DNA from: Ilumatobacter sp.
GTDB taxonomy: Bacteria; Actinomycetota; Acidimicrobiia; Acidimicrobiales; Ilumatobacteraceae
Reading direction: 5' to 3'
Assembly (NCBI GenBank): GCA_029263275.1
Contig: JAJCXU010000608.1
Span: 1-7,561 of the forward strand
Length of the DNA stretch: 7,561 bases
Positions 1 to 5,631 of this stretch are shown here, in pieces (position 1 is the first letter of the stretch; each line of letters begins with the position of its first letter). Under the pieces are notes generated by a model that saw nothing but the letters and a program-made list of their open reading frames with translations, was not told where the DNA came from and made no database searches. The translations under genes and the position numbers were made by a program.

Positions 1-361
1 GTAGGTCGTGTTCAAACTCGTCGACCATCGCGACCGTCAGATCCCCGACGAGTAGATCACCGAAGCGGTCGCAGATCCTGCCGACGGATCGGCGGTAGGC
101 GGCCATCGTCGATGGGGTGCACTCGGCGGTCTTTCGTTCGAGCCACCCTCGGGCGACCTGGCGGATGCTGAGCGGATCGGATGGCCAGATGCGCGGCGGT
201 TCGTGGTCGGCCATGACCTGGTTCATCGCTGCAACTGCGTCGGCCTTGGTCCGGAATCCTTGCTGCGAGCGTTGCCGTCGTCGCCCGGTTTCGGGGTCTG
301 GAGCGATGTCGACACGGAACGCCCAGCCTCCGCTCCGTCGATACACCGAGCCTTTGCGCAC
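1..361 (-). CDS. Tyrosine-type site-specific integrase, N-terminal part (runs off left edge)
   Basis: This is the N-terminal 120 residues of a phage- or ICE-type tyrosine recombinase, which would integrate and excise a mobile element at an attachment site. Residues about 1-45 look like the arm-type DNA-binding domain of actinobacterial integrases: KGSVYRR near the start, GWAFRVD at 12-18, PETGRRRQRS at 23-32, then GFRTKADA at 35-42. Residues about 62-120 look like the SAM-like core-binding domain, with LSIRQVARGWLE at 64-75, TPSTMAAYRRSV at 82-93 and a closing FGDLLVGDLT at 100-109. The catalytic domain with the Arg/His/Arg/Tyr residues lies outside the window, so integrity cannot be judged. 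I chose the GTG at 361 because relatives usually begin just before the KGS motif. An in-frame ATG at 439 would add 26 residues but has a poorly spaced Shine-Dalgarno. The gene begins just downstream of a tRNA 3' fragment, the usual place for an integrase gene. Confidence 0.8.
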   Translation of the reverse strand, partial: MRKGSVYRRSGGWAFRVDIAPDPETGRRRQRSQQGFRTKADAVAAMNQVMADHEPPRIWPSDPLSIRQVARGWLERKTAECTPSTMAAYRRSVGRICDRFGDLLVGDLTVAMVDEFEHDL

Positions 362-454
362 GCATCCAGCGTAGAACTGTGACCATTCTGTGCACAAGCC
401 ATTCTTGAGATGCCGTGCGAGCCGTCCATCTCGCCACATCAGCCCTGGTAGATG

Positions 455-503
455 TGGTGCCCGGGGCGGGATTCGAACCCGCACGTACTTTCGTACAGAG
501 AGG
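455..503 (-). other. tRNA 3'-end fragment (leucine-like), probable integration attachment core
   Basis: On the minus strand this stretch reads as the 3' portion of a tRNA. It shows a long variable arm with stem GTAC, loop GAAA and stem GTAC (485-496), a T arm GCGGG-TTCGAAT-CCCGC (466-482), a 3' acceptor strand CCCGGGC (459-465), discriminator A (458) and encoded CCA (455-457). A long variable arm with discriminator A points to tRNA-Leu, since serine tRNAs normally carry G there. The matching 5' acceptor GCCCGGG and a D arm are absent from the next 100 bases upstream, and the anticodon stem does not close. This is therefore a fragment and not a functional tRNA gene. Integrases of the adjacent type commonly use tRNA 3' ends as attachment cores, so it is most simply an att core. 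The upstream limit, near 503, is approximate. Confidence 0.6.
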
Positions 504-531
504 TTCAAGCTGGTTGGAAACCATCCGATGC

Positions 532-589
532 GTCCAGCCGAGTCCAGCAAACCCCGTTCCGAACGGGCCTGCTGTCCAGATCGTCCAGC
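532..589. repeat. Four GTCCAG direct repeats in two pairs, possible integrase arm-type sites
   Basis: GTCCAG occurs at 532-537, 542-547, 574-579 and 583-588. Each pair is spaced 10 or 9 bp start to start, close to one helical turn. Three of the four copies continue as GTCCAGC. The cluster lies 30-90 bp from the tRNA-derived core, on the side away from the integrase. Paired short direct repeats beside a core are typical of the arm sites bound by the N-terminal domain of tyrosine integrases. That function is inferred from position only. Confidence 0.4.
553..567. repeat. 15-bp palindrome, possible operator or weak terminator
   Basis: The sequence CCCGTTC-C-GAACGGG is a perfect inverted repeat with 7-bp arms. 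As RNA it could form a 6-bp GC-rich stem with a 3-base loop. On the minus strand it is followed by GTTTG, not a clear U tract, so it is at best a weak terminator for the operon ending at 667. A protein-binding dyad is equally possible. It sits between the two GTCCAG pairs. Confidence 0.35.
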
Positions 590-609
590 TCAATCCAAGT
601 CGTGCGACC

Positions 610-652
610 GAATCCTGCGTCGTCTGGCGAATCCTGTGATCTTTTCGTGATC
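610..652. repeat. Short direct repeats GAATCCTG and GTGATC near the operon end
   Basis: GAATCCTG occurs at 610-617 and 629-636 (19 bp apart), and GTGATC at 636-641 and 647-652 (11 bp apart). They continue the pattern of helically phased short repeats next to the tRNA fragment. They could be further protein-binding sites of an attachment region or chance; each is short. Confidence 0.25.
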
Positions 653-666
653 TACGAAGCGTTGGG

Positions 667-963
667 TCAGGCTGCGAGGTCCGACATTCGACGGACTCGG
701 GTGGAGAAGGAAGCCCGCAGCCGGAGATGCACACCTGATGGAACCGAGCGCGAGGCTTGCGAGGGCAGTTCGACTGCAATGATCGTGCCAGCCTCGCCGT
801 ACGCGATCTCGAGCACGATGGCGCCGTATTCAACGAAGAGCGACTCCGCGGACGAGGTCGTCCGCCATGTCTCGGTCTCGCCCGGCTTGAAGACGATCAG
901 TTCCGACGTACCGCCATCAGACGGATCGACGACATCTCGGAGAGTTGTTGGAAGCTCTTGCAT
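667..963 (-). CDS. Small cupin-like protein with non-canonical metal motif
   Basis: This 98-residue protein of unknown function is the last gene of the operon. Its sequence fits the spacing of cupin motif 1, G(X)5HXH(X)3E(X)6G. Gly28, Glu40 and Gly47 are in register, but the two His positions hold Arg34 and Thr36. About 20 residues on, PSG at 75-77 matches the PXG of motif 2, with His79 one residue before the expected histidine and Leu at 80. It is therefore probably a small single-domain beta barrel that does not bind metal in the usual way. The ATG is supported by GAGGGA (971-976), 7 bases upstream and overlapping the dioxygenase stop codon; the gap between the genes is 11 bp. Context suggests a helper role linked to aromatic catabolism, but no activity can be assigned. 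The basic tail (residues 81-98) is not explained by the cupin fold. The whole assignment rests on motif spacing. Confidence 0.6.
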   Translation of the reverse strand: MQELPTTLRDVVDPSDGGTSELIVFKPGETETWRTTSSAESLFVEYGAIVLEIAYGEAGTIIAVELPSQASRSVPSGVHLRLRASFSTRVRRMSDLAA

Positions 964-974
964 TGGAGAATCCC

Positions 975-1793
975 TCAGCCGTCGGCTTCGACAACGAAGT
1001 CGAAGCGGACGCTGCTTGCAGACATGTCGACGATGAGGCCGTCGCGCACACCGAACACCGTGTCGGAGTCGAGGTAGTCGGAGTCTTTGTCGAACAGATG
1101 GGTGATGATGGTCTTCACGCCTGGGGCCGACACCACCACATGGGTGTGCGCCGGACGCCAGTTGTGTCGGCCCGTCGCTCGCAGCATTGCTCCGGCTGGT
1201 CCGTCACCCGGAATCGGATAGGCGACTGGTTTGACCGCGACGAAGGCGTACGCACCGTCCGTGCCCGTCACAAATCTGCCTCGGCAGTTCATCGGCGTCT
1301 GACTCGGGTCCTGCACGTCGTACATCCCGTTCGACGCCGTTTGCCAGACATCGAGTAGGGCGCCTTCGATTGGATTGCCGTCGACGTCGCGGACATGCCC
1401 GGTGAACGTCAAGGGCGTGCCGTCATCGTCATCGATGAGGATCGACTCGCCCATCTTCTTGAGTGGTGCGTCGGGGACATGGAACGGACCGAACACCGTC
1501 GGGTCAGTCGTACCATCGGCTGGGTCTTGGTTGATCATTTCGACCAACATCGAGAGTCCCAACGTGTCGGAGAGCAGGATGAACTCTTGGCGCGTGTCGT
1601 CGCACATTTGGCCGACGGCGGTGAGGAACTCGATTCCCTGCATCCATTCGTCTCGCGTCAATCCGATCTCCTCGGCGAAGGCGTAGAGGTGCTTGATCGC
1701 CGATTGAACGATCTGACCGGCACGCTGATCGACGGGATCGGAGTACGCGGCGAGTGCTTCGTCGAGGTGCTGTGCGGTGGAAAAGACGGACAT
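975..1793 (-). CDS. Intradiol ring-cleavage dioxygenase, hydroxyquinol 1,2-dioxygenase-like
   Basis: This 272-residue cytoplasmic non-heme Fe(III) enzyme is expected to cleave the ring between two adjacent hydroxyls. The best fit is hydroxyquinol (1,2,4-trihydroxybenzene), giving 3-hydroxy-cis,cis-muconate, which tautomerises to maleylacetate. Residues about 20-90 match the N-terminal dimerisation domain of catechol/hydroxyquinol dioxygenases, including GQMCDDTRQEFILLSDTLG at 61-79. Residues about 125-250 are the catalytic beta-sandwich. The four iron ligands are visible: Tyr158 (NGMYD), Tyr192 (AYPIPGDGP), and His216 and His218 (RPAHTH). The GRHNWRPAH and YLDSDTVFGV segments resemble the hydroxyquinol type (ChqB-like) more than classical CatA, but substrate choice within this family cannot be settled by eye. 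The ATG at 1793 is fixed by an AGGAGG five bases upstream; an in-frame extension to 2072 is non-homologous and runs inside the thiolase gene. It lies 43 bp after the thiolase and 11 bp before the cupin-like gene. Confidence 0.88.
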   Translation of the reverse strand: MSVFSTAQHLDEALAAYSDPVDQRAGQIVQSAIKHLYAFAEEIGLTRDEWMQGIEFLTAVGQMCDDTRQEFILLSDTLGLSMLVEMINQDPADGTTDPTVFGPFHVPDAPLKKMGESILIDDDDGTPLTFTGHVRDVDGNPIEGALLDVWQTASNGMYDVQDPSQTPMNCRGRFVTGTDGAYAFVAVKPVAYPIPGDGPAGAMLRATGRHNWRPAHTHVVVSAPGVKTIITHLFDKDSDYLDSDTVFGVRDGLIVDMSASSVRFDFVVEADG

Positions 1794-1798
1794 GGTGG

Positions 1799-1804
1799 CC
1801 TCCT
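1799..1804 (-). promoter_or_regulatory. Shine-Dalgarno AGGAGG of the dioxygenase gene
   Basis: A perfect AGGAGG lies five bases upstream of the ATG at 1793. It is the strongest ribosome binding site in the window and decides the dioxygenase start against longer in-frame alternatives. It suggests the dioxygenase is translated more strongly than its overlapping upstream neighbours. Confidence 0.85.
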
Positions 1805-1836
1805 GATTGGATTGGTCGAGACAGCGGTTGGGTTGG

Positions 1837-3039
1837 TCAGGTCGCGTGGTCGGCGTGGACAACAACGGCGATGCCTTGGCCGACGCCGATGCACATCGTG
1901 GCGAGGCCGTAGCCGCCACCCCGTCGTTTGAGCTCGTGCACGAGGGTGGTGAGGATTCGAGCGCCCGACGCCCCGATCGGGTGTCCGATGGCGATGGCGC
2001 CGCCGTTGGGGTTGACAATCGTCCGGTCGAGTTCAGGCAAGGACATGAGACAAGCCAGTGACTGGGCTGCAAACGCCTCGTTCAACTCAACCGCAGCAAG
2101 GTCGGCCCATCCGATTCCTGCACGGGCCAACGCGACTGTTGACGCCTCGACGGGTCCGAGCCCGAATCGGTGTGGTTCGATGCCGGAAACCGCACGAGCG
2201 ACGATGCGGGCGAGCGGGTCCCTTCCGGCCGCTTCGACGCCGCGGTCGCTGGCGAGCACGACGGCTGCTGCCCCGTCGTTCATCGGCGAGGAGTTGCCGG
2301 CCGTCACCGAGCCTGCAGGTCGGAAAACCGGCCGGAGAGAGGCGAGCGCATGCTGGTTGCTGTCAGCGCGAACGCACTCATCTCTTGTCAGTTCGGCACC
2401 CCATGGGTCGACGATCTCGTCGACGAAGCGACCGGCCGACCACGCCGCGGCGGCTCGCTGATGGCTCCGCATTGCGAAGGCGTCCTGTACGGCGCGACTG
2501 ATCTTGAACTCGTCGGCCAGGATCTCCGCGCCTTCGCCAAGCGGCACCGTCCATTGCTCAGGGTGTCGCGGGTTGACGAGGCGCCAGCCCAGGGTGGTCG
2601 AGTGCATTTGCTGGTGCGACCGCTCGAACGGTTTGTCCGGCTTCTGGACAACCCATGGTGCGCGCGTCATGGACTCCACTCCCCCGGCGATGGAGACCTC
2701 GGCTTCACCGACTGCGATCTGCCGGCTCGCATTGATCACGGCGTCCAACCCCGAACCGCACAATCGATTCGAGGTAGCGCCAGGCACGGATGTCGGGAGT
2801 CCGGCGAGGAGCGATGCCATTCGGCCCACATTTCGGTTTTCCTCGCCGGCGCCGTTGCCGTTTCCGAGGTGGACGTCGTCGATGCGGGCCGGATCGAGGC
2901 CTGGCGTGCGCTCGAGAAGCGATGCGATGACGCCCGCGGCAAGGTCGTCGGGCCGAACATCGGACAGCGCTCCGCCGATCTTGCCGACCGGGGTTCGGAC
3001 GGCATCGACGATGTAGACCGGTTCGATCCTGTCGGTCAC
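1837..3039 (-). CDS. pcaF: Acetyl-CoA acyltransferase, 3-oxoadipyl-CoA thiolase-like
   Basis: This 400-residue degradative thiolase probably converts 3-oxoadipyl-CoA plus CoA to succinyl-CoA and acetyl-CoA, the last step of the 3-oxoadipate pathway. All three active-site signatures are present: nucleophile Cys94 in SNRLCGSGLDAV, His353 in NGGAIAIGHPIGASGAR, and Cys383 in ATMCIGVGQG. The segment AGEENRNVGRMASLLAGLP (64-82) and the TTLGWRLVNP region (148-157) resemble PcaF/PaaJ-type thiolases more than fatty-acid FadA or PhaA, but a broader 3-ketoacyl-CoA role is not excluded. The GTG at 3039 overlaps the livM stop in a GTGA junction and gives the usual family length. A longer in-frame start at 3099 would add 20 unrelated residues lying within livM. 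Its place between an importer and a ring-cleavage dioxygenase supports the aromatic assignment, since hydroxyquinol cleavage feeds into 3-oxoadipate. The ribosome binding site is weak (GGGGG about 7 bases upstream), so translational coupling is likely. Confidence 0.85.
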   Translation of the reverse strand: MTDRIEPVYIVDAVRTPVGKIGGALSDVRPDDLAAGVIASLLERTPGLDPARIDDVHLGNGNGAGEENRNVGRMASLLAGLPTSVPGATSNRLCGSGLDAVINASRQIAVGEAEVSIAGGVESMTRAPWVVQKPDKPFERSHQQMHSTTLGWRLVNPRHPEQWTVPLGEGAEILADEFKISRAVQDAFAMRSHQRAAAAWSAGRFVDEIVDPWGAELTRDECVRADSNQHALASLRPVFRPAGSVTAGNSSPMNDGAAAVVLASDRGVEAAGRDPLARIVARAVSGIEPHRFGLGPVEASTVALARAGIGWADLAAVELNEAFAAQSLACLMSLPELDRTIVNPNGGAIAIGHPIGASGARILTTLVHELKRRGGGYGLATMCIGVGQGIAVVVHADHAT

Positions 3040-4049
3040 TCGTCGACCCCCGGGCCGATGAGCCGCCGCCGGACGGGGAAGAACTGGAGCGGCTTCCACT
3101 GCTGCAGCAGTCCATACAACCCCTTCGGCGCAACGATTGCCATCACTGCGGCGAGTCCGCCGAGGATGATGAAGCGCCAGGTGTCCTGATCGGCGAGCTG
3201 TTCGTCGAGGAACCAGAAGACGAGGACGCCGAGGATTGGGCCGGTCGTGCTGCCGTTGCCGCCGATGACGACCATGAAGATCACGAGTGCCGTCCAGCTG
3301 AGTACGGAGAATGCCGATGTACTCGTCGCGGATGGAGCGTTGAGCAACAGCACGGCGCCGACGCAGCCAGTCCAGAAGGCTGCGATCACCCAGATCAACG
3401 CCTTGGTGCGGGTGACGTCGACGCCCAGGCCGCGTGCGCCAGTTTCGTTGTCGCGGACGGAACGCAATGCGAGACCGACCCGACTTCGGAGAACGAAGAC
3501 CACGATTGCGGTCGCACCGACGGCGAGGGCCAACGCGAGCCAGTACGTCACGTTGTCGCGCGTCTCCTTCGCGTAGCCGCCGAGCGACTCGCGGGTCAGC
3601 GAACGGACCTCACCGCCTTTCAGGCTGCCGCTGTCGTTGACCAGCAAGCGGATCACTTCGGCCGACACCCACGTGCCGATGGCGAAGTAGCCGGCGACCA
3701 GGCGGAAGTTGAAGAACGCTACCGGGATCGAAACGAGCGCCGCGACAAGACCGCACAGCGGTACCGACAGGTATGGGTCGATCCCCCACTCCTCGGCGAA
3801 CGTGAGCAGGCCGTAGGTGCCGATGCCCACGAACATTTGCTGTCCGATCGAGATCAGGCCTGCGAACCCAGCGAGCAAGTTCCACATTTGAGCCAGGGCG
3901 ACGTAGAGCAGGACGATCACGAGCGGCGTACGCAGACTTCCGTCGCCGTCCCACCACGGCAAGGTGAACAGGACGAGCGTGAGCGCCGCGAAGAACGCAA
4001 CACCACCCCGAGATTCCGGCGTGGACCGACTGATTCGGTACTCGCTCAT
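3036..4049 (-). CDS. livM: Branched-chain amino acid-type ABC transporter permease, LivM-like
   Basis: This 337-residue inner-membrane permease is half of the translocation channel of a Liv/HAAT-family importer. Hydrophobic segments occur near residues 17-32, 41-58, 61-82, 93-114, 117-137, 168-187, 216-236, 248-263, 268-282 and 292-311, consistent with the LivM topology. Family landmarks are NLLAGFAGLISIGQQMF (57-73), the cytoplasmic EAA-type coupling loop around RSVRDNETGARGLGVD (196-211) and GGNGSTTGPILG (263-274). The ATG overlaps the livH stop by four bases (ATGA) and has an AAGGAGA site five bases upstream (4055-4061). Its own stop overlaps the thiolase start. The length is typical. Liv-type systems carry amino acids, but also urea, amides, short acids and aromatic acids; the substrate cannot be read from the permease. 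Confidence 0.92.
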   Translation of the reverse strand: MSEYRISRSTPESRGGVAFFAALTLVLFTLPWWDGDGSLRTPLVIVLLYVALAQMWNLLAGFAGLISIGQQMFVGIGTYGLLTFAEEWGIDPYLSVPLCGLVAALVSIPVAFFNFRLVAGYFAIGTWVSAEVIRLLVNDSGSLKGGEVRSLTRESLGGYAKETRDNVTYWLALALAVGATAIVVFVLRSRVGLALRSVRDNETGARGLGVDVTRTKALIWVIAAFWTGCVGAVLLLNAPSATSTSAFSVLSWTALVIFMVVIGGNGSTTGPILGVLVFWFLDEQLADQDTWRFIILGGLAAVMAIVAPKGLYGLLQQWKPLQFFPVRRRLIGPGVDE

Positions 4050-4924
4050 CGACTTCTCCTTCCGAGTAGTCCATTGGGTCTCACGAGGAGCACCACCAGG
4101 AAGATGATGTGGCCGAGCAACGGTCCGTTGAGGAAGCCGAATTCGACATCAAGTTGATTGCCAACCGTTTGCGCAATACCGATGATCACGCCTCCCAGCA
4201 AGGTGCCCCAGAGCGACCCCAGCCCACCGATCACCACAGCCTCAAATCCGATCAGCAGGAGCGCTGGTCCATCGGACGGCCCGAACGTCTGGCGAATCCC
4301 GAGGAAGACGCCGGCCAAGGCAACCGTTGCGAACGCGATGGCCATCACCACGCCGTAGATGTTGCGGTCATTGATTCCCATCAGCCGGGCGGTGATTGGG
4401 TCGTCGGATGTTGCTCGGAAGGCCCTGCCCATGCGAGTTCGTGCGAGGAACAGCCCGAGCCCACCGAGCACGAGGATCGCAACACCCAAGATGATCAACG
4501 GGAAGGTGCCGATGGCGATGTCATCGGTGAGCTCGATGCTGCTCGTCTCGATCGAGCCGGCATCGAGGCCCTGTGAGTCGGCGCTGTATCGCTCGAGCAG
4601 GGCGTTCTGGATGACAATGCCGAGCCCGAACGTGACCAGGATGGACGGCAGCGGATCGTCGCCGATCGCATAGTTGAACGCATACCGCTGCAGGACGTAC
4701 CCGAGCGCTGCCATCGCGGGGACGACAATGAACAATGAGAGCAGCGGATTGACGCCGAGCGCGTCCGAGGTCGTGACACCGAAGTACGCGCCGAGGATTG
4801 CAAGGTCGCCGTGCGCAAGGTTGACGAAGCGCATGACACCGAATGCCAGCGACAGTCCGGTCGCGAAAAGGGCGAAGAGTCCACCGAGGAGAACGCCTTG
4901 CACGATTGCGTTGACCCAGATCAT
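4046..4924 (-). CDS. livH: Branched-chain amino acid-type ABC transporter permease, LivH-like
   Basis: This 292-residue membrane protein is the second permease and forms a heterodimer with the LivM-like subunit. It begins with a hydrophobic segment (5-30) followed by the conserved MRFVNLAHGDLAILGAY block at 31-47, a hallmark of LivH. Further membrane segments lie near 60-78, 94-110, 140-160, 190-210, 222-250 and 268-282. The EAA-type loop that contacts the ATPases is at about 164-188 (RMGRAFRATSDDPITARLMG), and GGLGSLWGTLLGG follows at 233-245. The start overlaps the livF stop by 4 bp (ATGA), with a GAGG about seven bases upstream. The end overlaps livM in the same way, so the four transporter genes are translationally chained. 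Nothing looks truncated. Confidence 0.93.
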   Translation of the reverse strand: MIWVNAIVQGVLLGGLFALFATGLSLAFGVMRFVNLAHGDLAILGAYFGVTTSDALGVNPLLSLFIVVPAMAALGYVLQRYAFNYAIGDDPLPSILVTFGLGIVIQNALLERYSADSQGLDAGSIETSSIELTDDIAIGTFPLIILGVAILVLGGLGLFLARTRMGRAFRATSDDPITARLMGINDRNIYGVVMAIAFATVALAGVFLGIRQTFGPSDGPALLLIGFEAVVIGGLGSLWGTLLGGVIIGIAQTVGNQLDVEFGFLNGPLLGHIIFLVVLLVRPNGLLGRRSR

Positions 4925-5631
4925 GATGCGGCCTCGATCCCGAAGTAGGCGGAGGTGATCTGCTCCCGCGTGAGTTCGGCAGGGGTTCCCTGCAGCCGCA
5001 CCCGTCCCTCAAGCAGACACACCAGATCGTCGGCGACCGCCGTTGCCTGGGCGATGTCTTGTTCGACGACCAGAACTGTGGTTCCTGTGCCCGTGATTGC
5101 AGGGAGTGCGGCGTAGACCTGTTTGACCACGACGGGGGCGAGTCCGAGCGACACTTCGTCGAGCAGCATGAGGTGCGGGTTGGACATCAGTGCCCGGCCG
5201 ATCGCGACCGCTTGCTTCTCGCCACCAGACAACACATCGGATGGTCTGTCGAGCAGCCGTTCCAGCAACGGGAAGATCTCGACGACCCGGTCGACTGTCC
5301 ATTCGCCTGGCCGGCCGCTGTATGCGCCGATCTGCAGGTTCTCACGGACGTTGAGGCTGGGGAAGAGCTGCCGGCCCTCGGGCACCATCGAGATGCCGCG
5401 TTCGACGCGCTTGTGCGCAGGGATCGCGAGGAGGTCCTCGCCGTCGAAGCGAACCGAGCCCGACATTGCCGGAACGACTCCGGCGAGCGCTCGCAGCAAC
5501 GTCGTCTTTCCTGCGCCGTTCGCTCCGATGATCGCAAGCGTCTTGCCCTCGTCGACAGTGATGTCGAGATCGAACAGAGCTTGAAAGTCTCCGTAGCCGG
5601 CAGAGAGTTCTCGGACTTCCAACAAACTCAT
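4921..5631 (-). CDS. livF: ABC transporter ATP-binding protein, LivF-like
   Basis: This 236-residue cytoplasmic ATPase powers the importer together with the LivG-like subunit. The Walker A motif is GANGAGKT at 36-43, the signature LSGGEKQ is at 134-140, and Walker B is LMLLDE at 154-159. The segment VPEGRQLFPSLNVRENL (83-99) is a strong LivF marker, as is Gln191 in VVEQD where most ABC ATPases have the switch histidine. The residue after Walker B is Val160, where Pro is usual in LDEPSLGLAP; this is a small departure with no obvious consequence. The start overlaps the livG stop by 4 bp (ATGA) and the end overlaps the livH start by 4 bp. The length is normal for LivF. Confidence 0.93.
   Translation of the reverse strand: MSLLEVRELSAGYGDFQALFDLDITVDEGKTLAIIGANGAGKTTLLRALAGVVPAMSGSVRFDGEDLLAIPAHKRVERGISMVPEGRQLFPSLNVRENLQIGAYSGRPGEWTVDRVVEIFPLLERLLDRPSDVLSGGEKQAVAIGRALMSNPHLMLLDEVSLGLAPVVVKQVYAALPAITGTGTTVLVVEQDIAQATAVADDLVCLLEGRVRLQGTPAELTREQITSAYFGIEAAS

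Noticed and set aside
362..439. Integrase start at the ATG at 439
   Set aside because: It is in frame and possible, but the extra 26 residues do not resemble integrase N-termini and the only purine run is three bases from the ATG. The GTG at 361 fits the family better.
511..523. TGGTT-GGA-AACCA hairpin as the anticodon arm of a complete tRNA
   Set aside because: Taken as an anticodon arm, it leaves a mismatched stem, an overlong variable region and no D arm or 5' acceptor strand pairing with CCCGGGC.
644..658. Inverted repeat TTCGT/ACGAA as terminator of the operon
   Set aside because: The stem is only 5 bp with AT pairs, and on the minus strand it is followed by A residues and not by a U tract.
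57..833. 258-residue minus-strand open frame
   Set aside because: It runs through the tRNA fragment and overlaps the integrase and cupin-like genes in another frame. Its Arg/Pro-rich composition is typical of a GC-rich shadow frame.
452..1036. 194-residue plus-strand open frame beginning CPGRDSNPH
   Set aside because: Its first residues are the antisense of the tRNA T arm, a well-known source of false proteins, and it then crosses the cupin-like gene in antisense.
1395..1931. 178-residue plus-strand open frame opposite the dioxygenase
   Set aside because: It is antisense to the dioxygenase coding sequence, without family motifs or a supporting ribosome binding site.
1794..2072. N-terminal extension of the dioxygenase to an upstream in-frame ATG
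   Set aside because: The 93 extra residues are Ser/Pro/Arg-rich, lie mostly inside the thiolase gene and match nothing in intradiol dioxygenases. A perfect AGGAGG supports the ATG at 1793.
2170..3189. 339-residue plus-strand open frame opposite the thiolase
   Set aside because: It is antisense to a thiolase with all catalytic motifs intact. It has no recognisable domain and is low in hydrophobic blocks; long antisense frames are common at this GC content.
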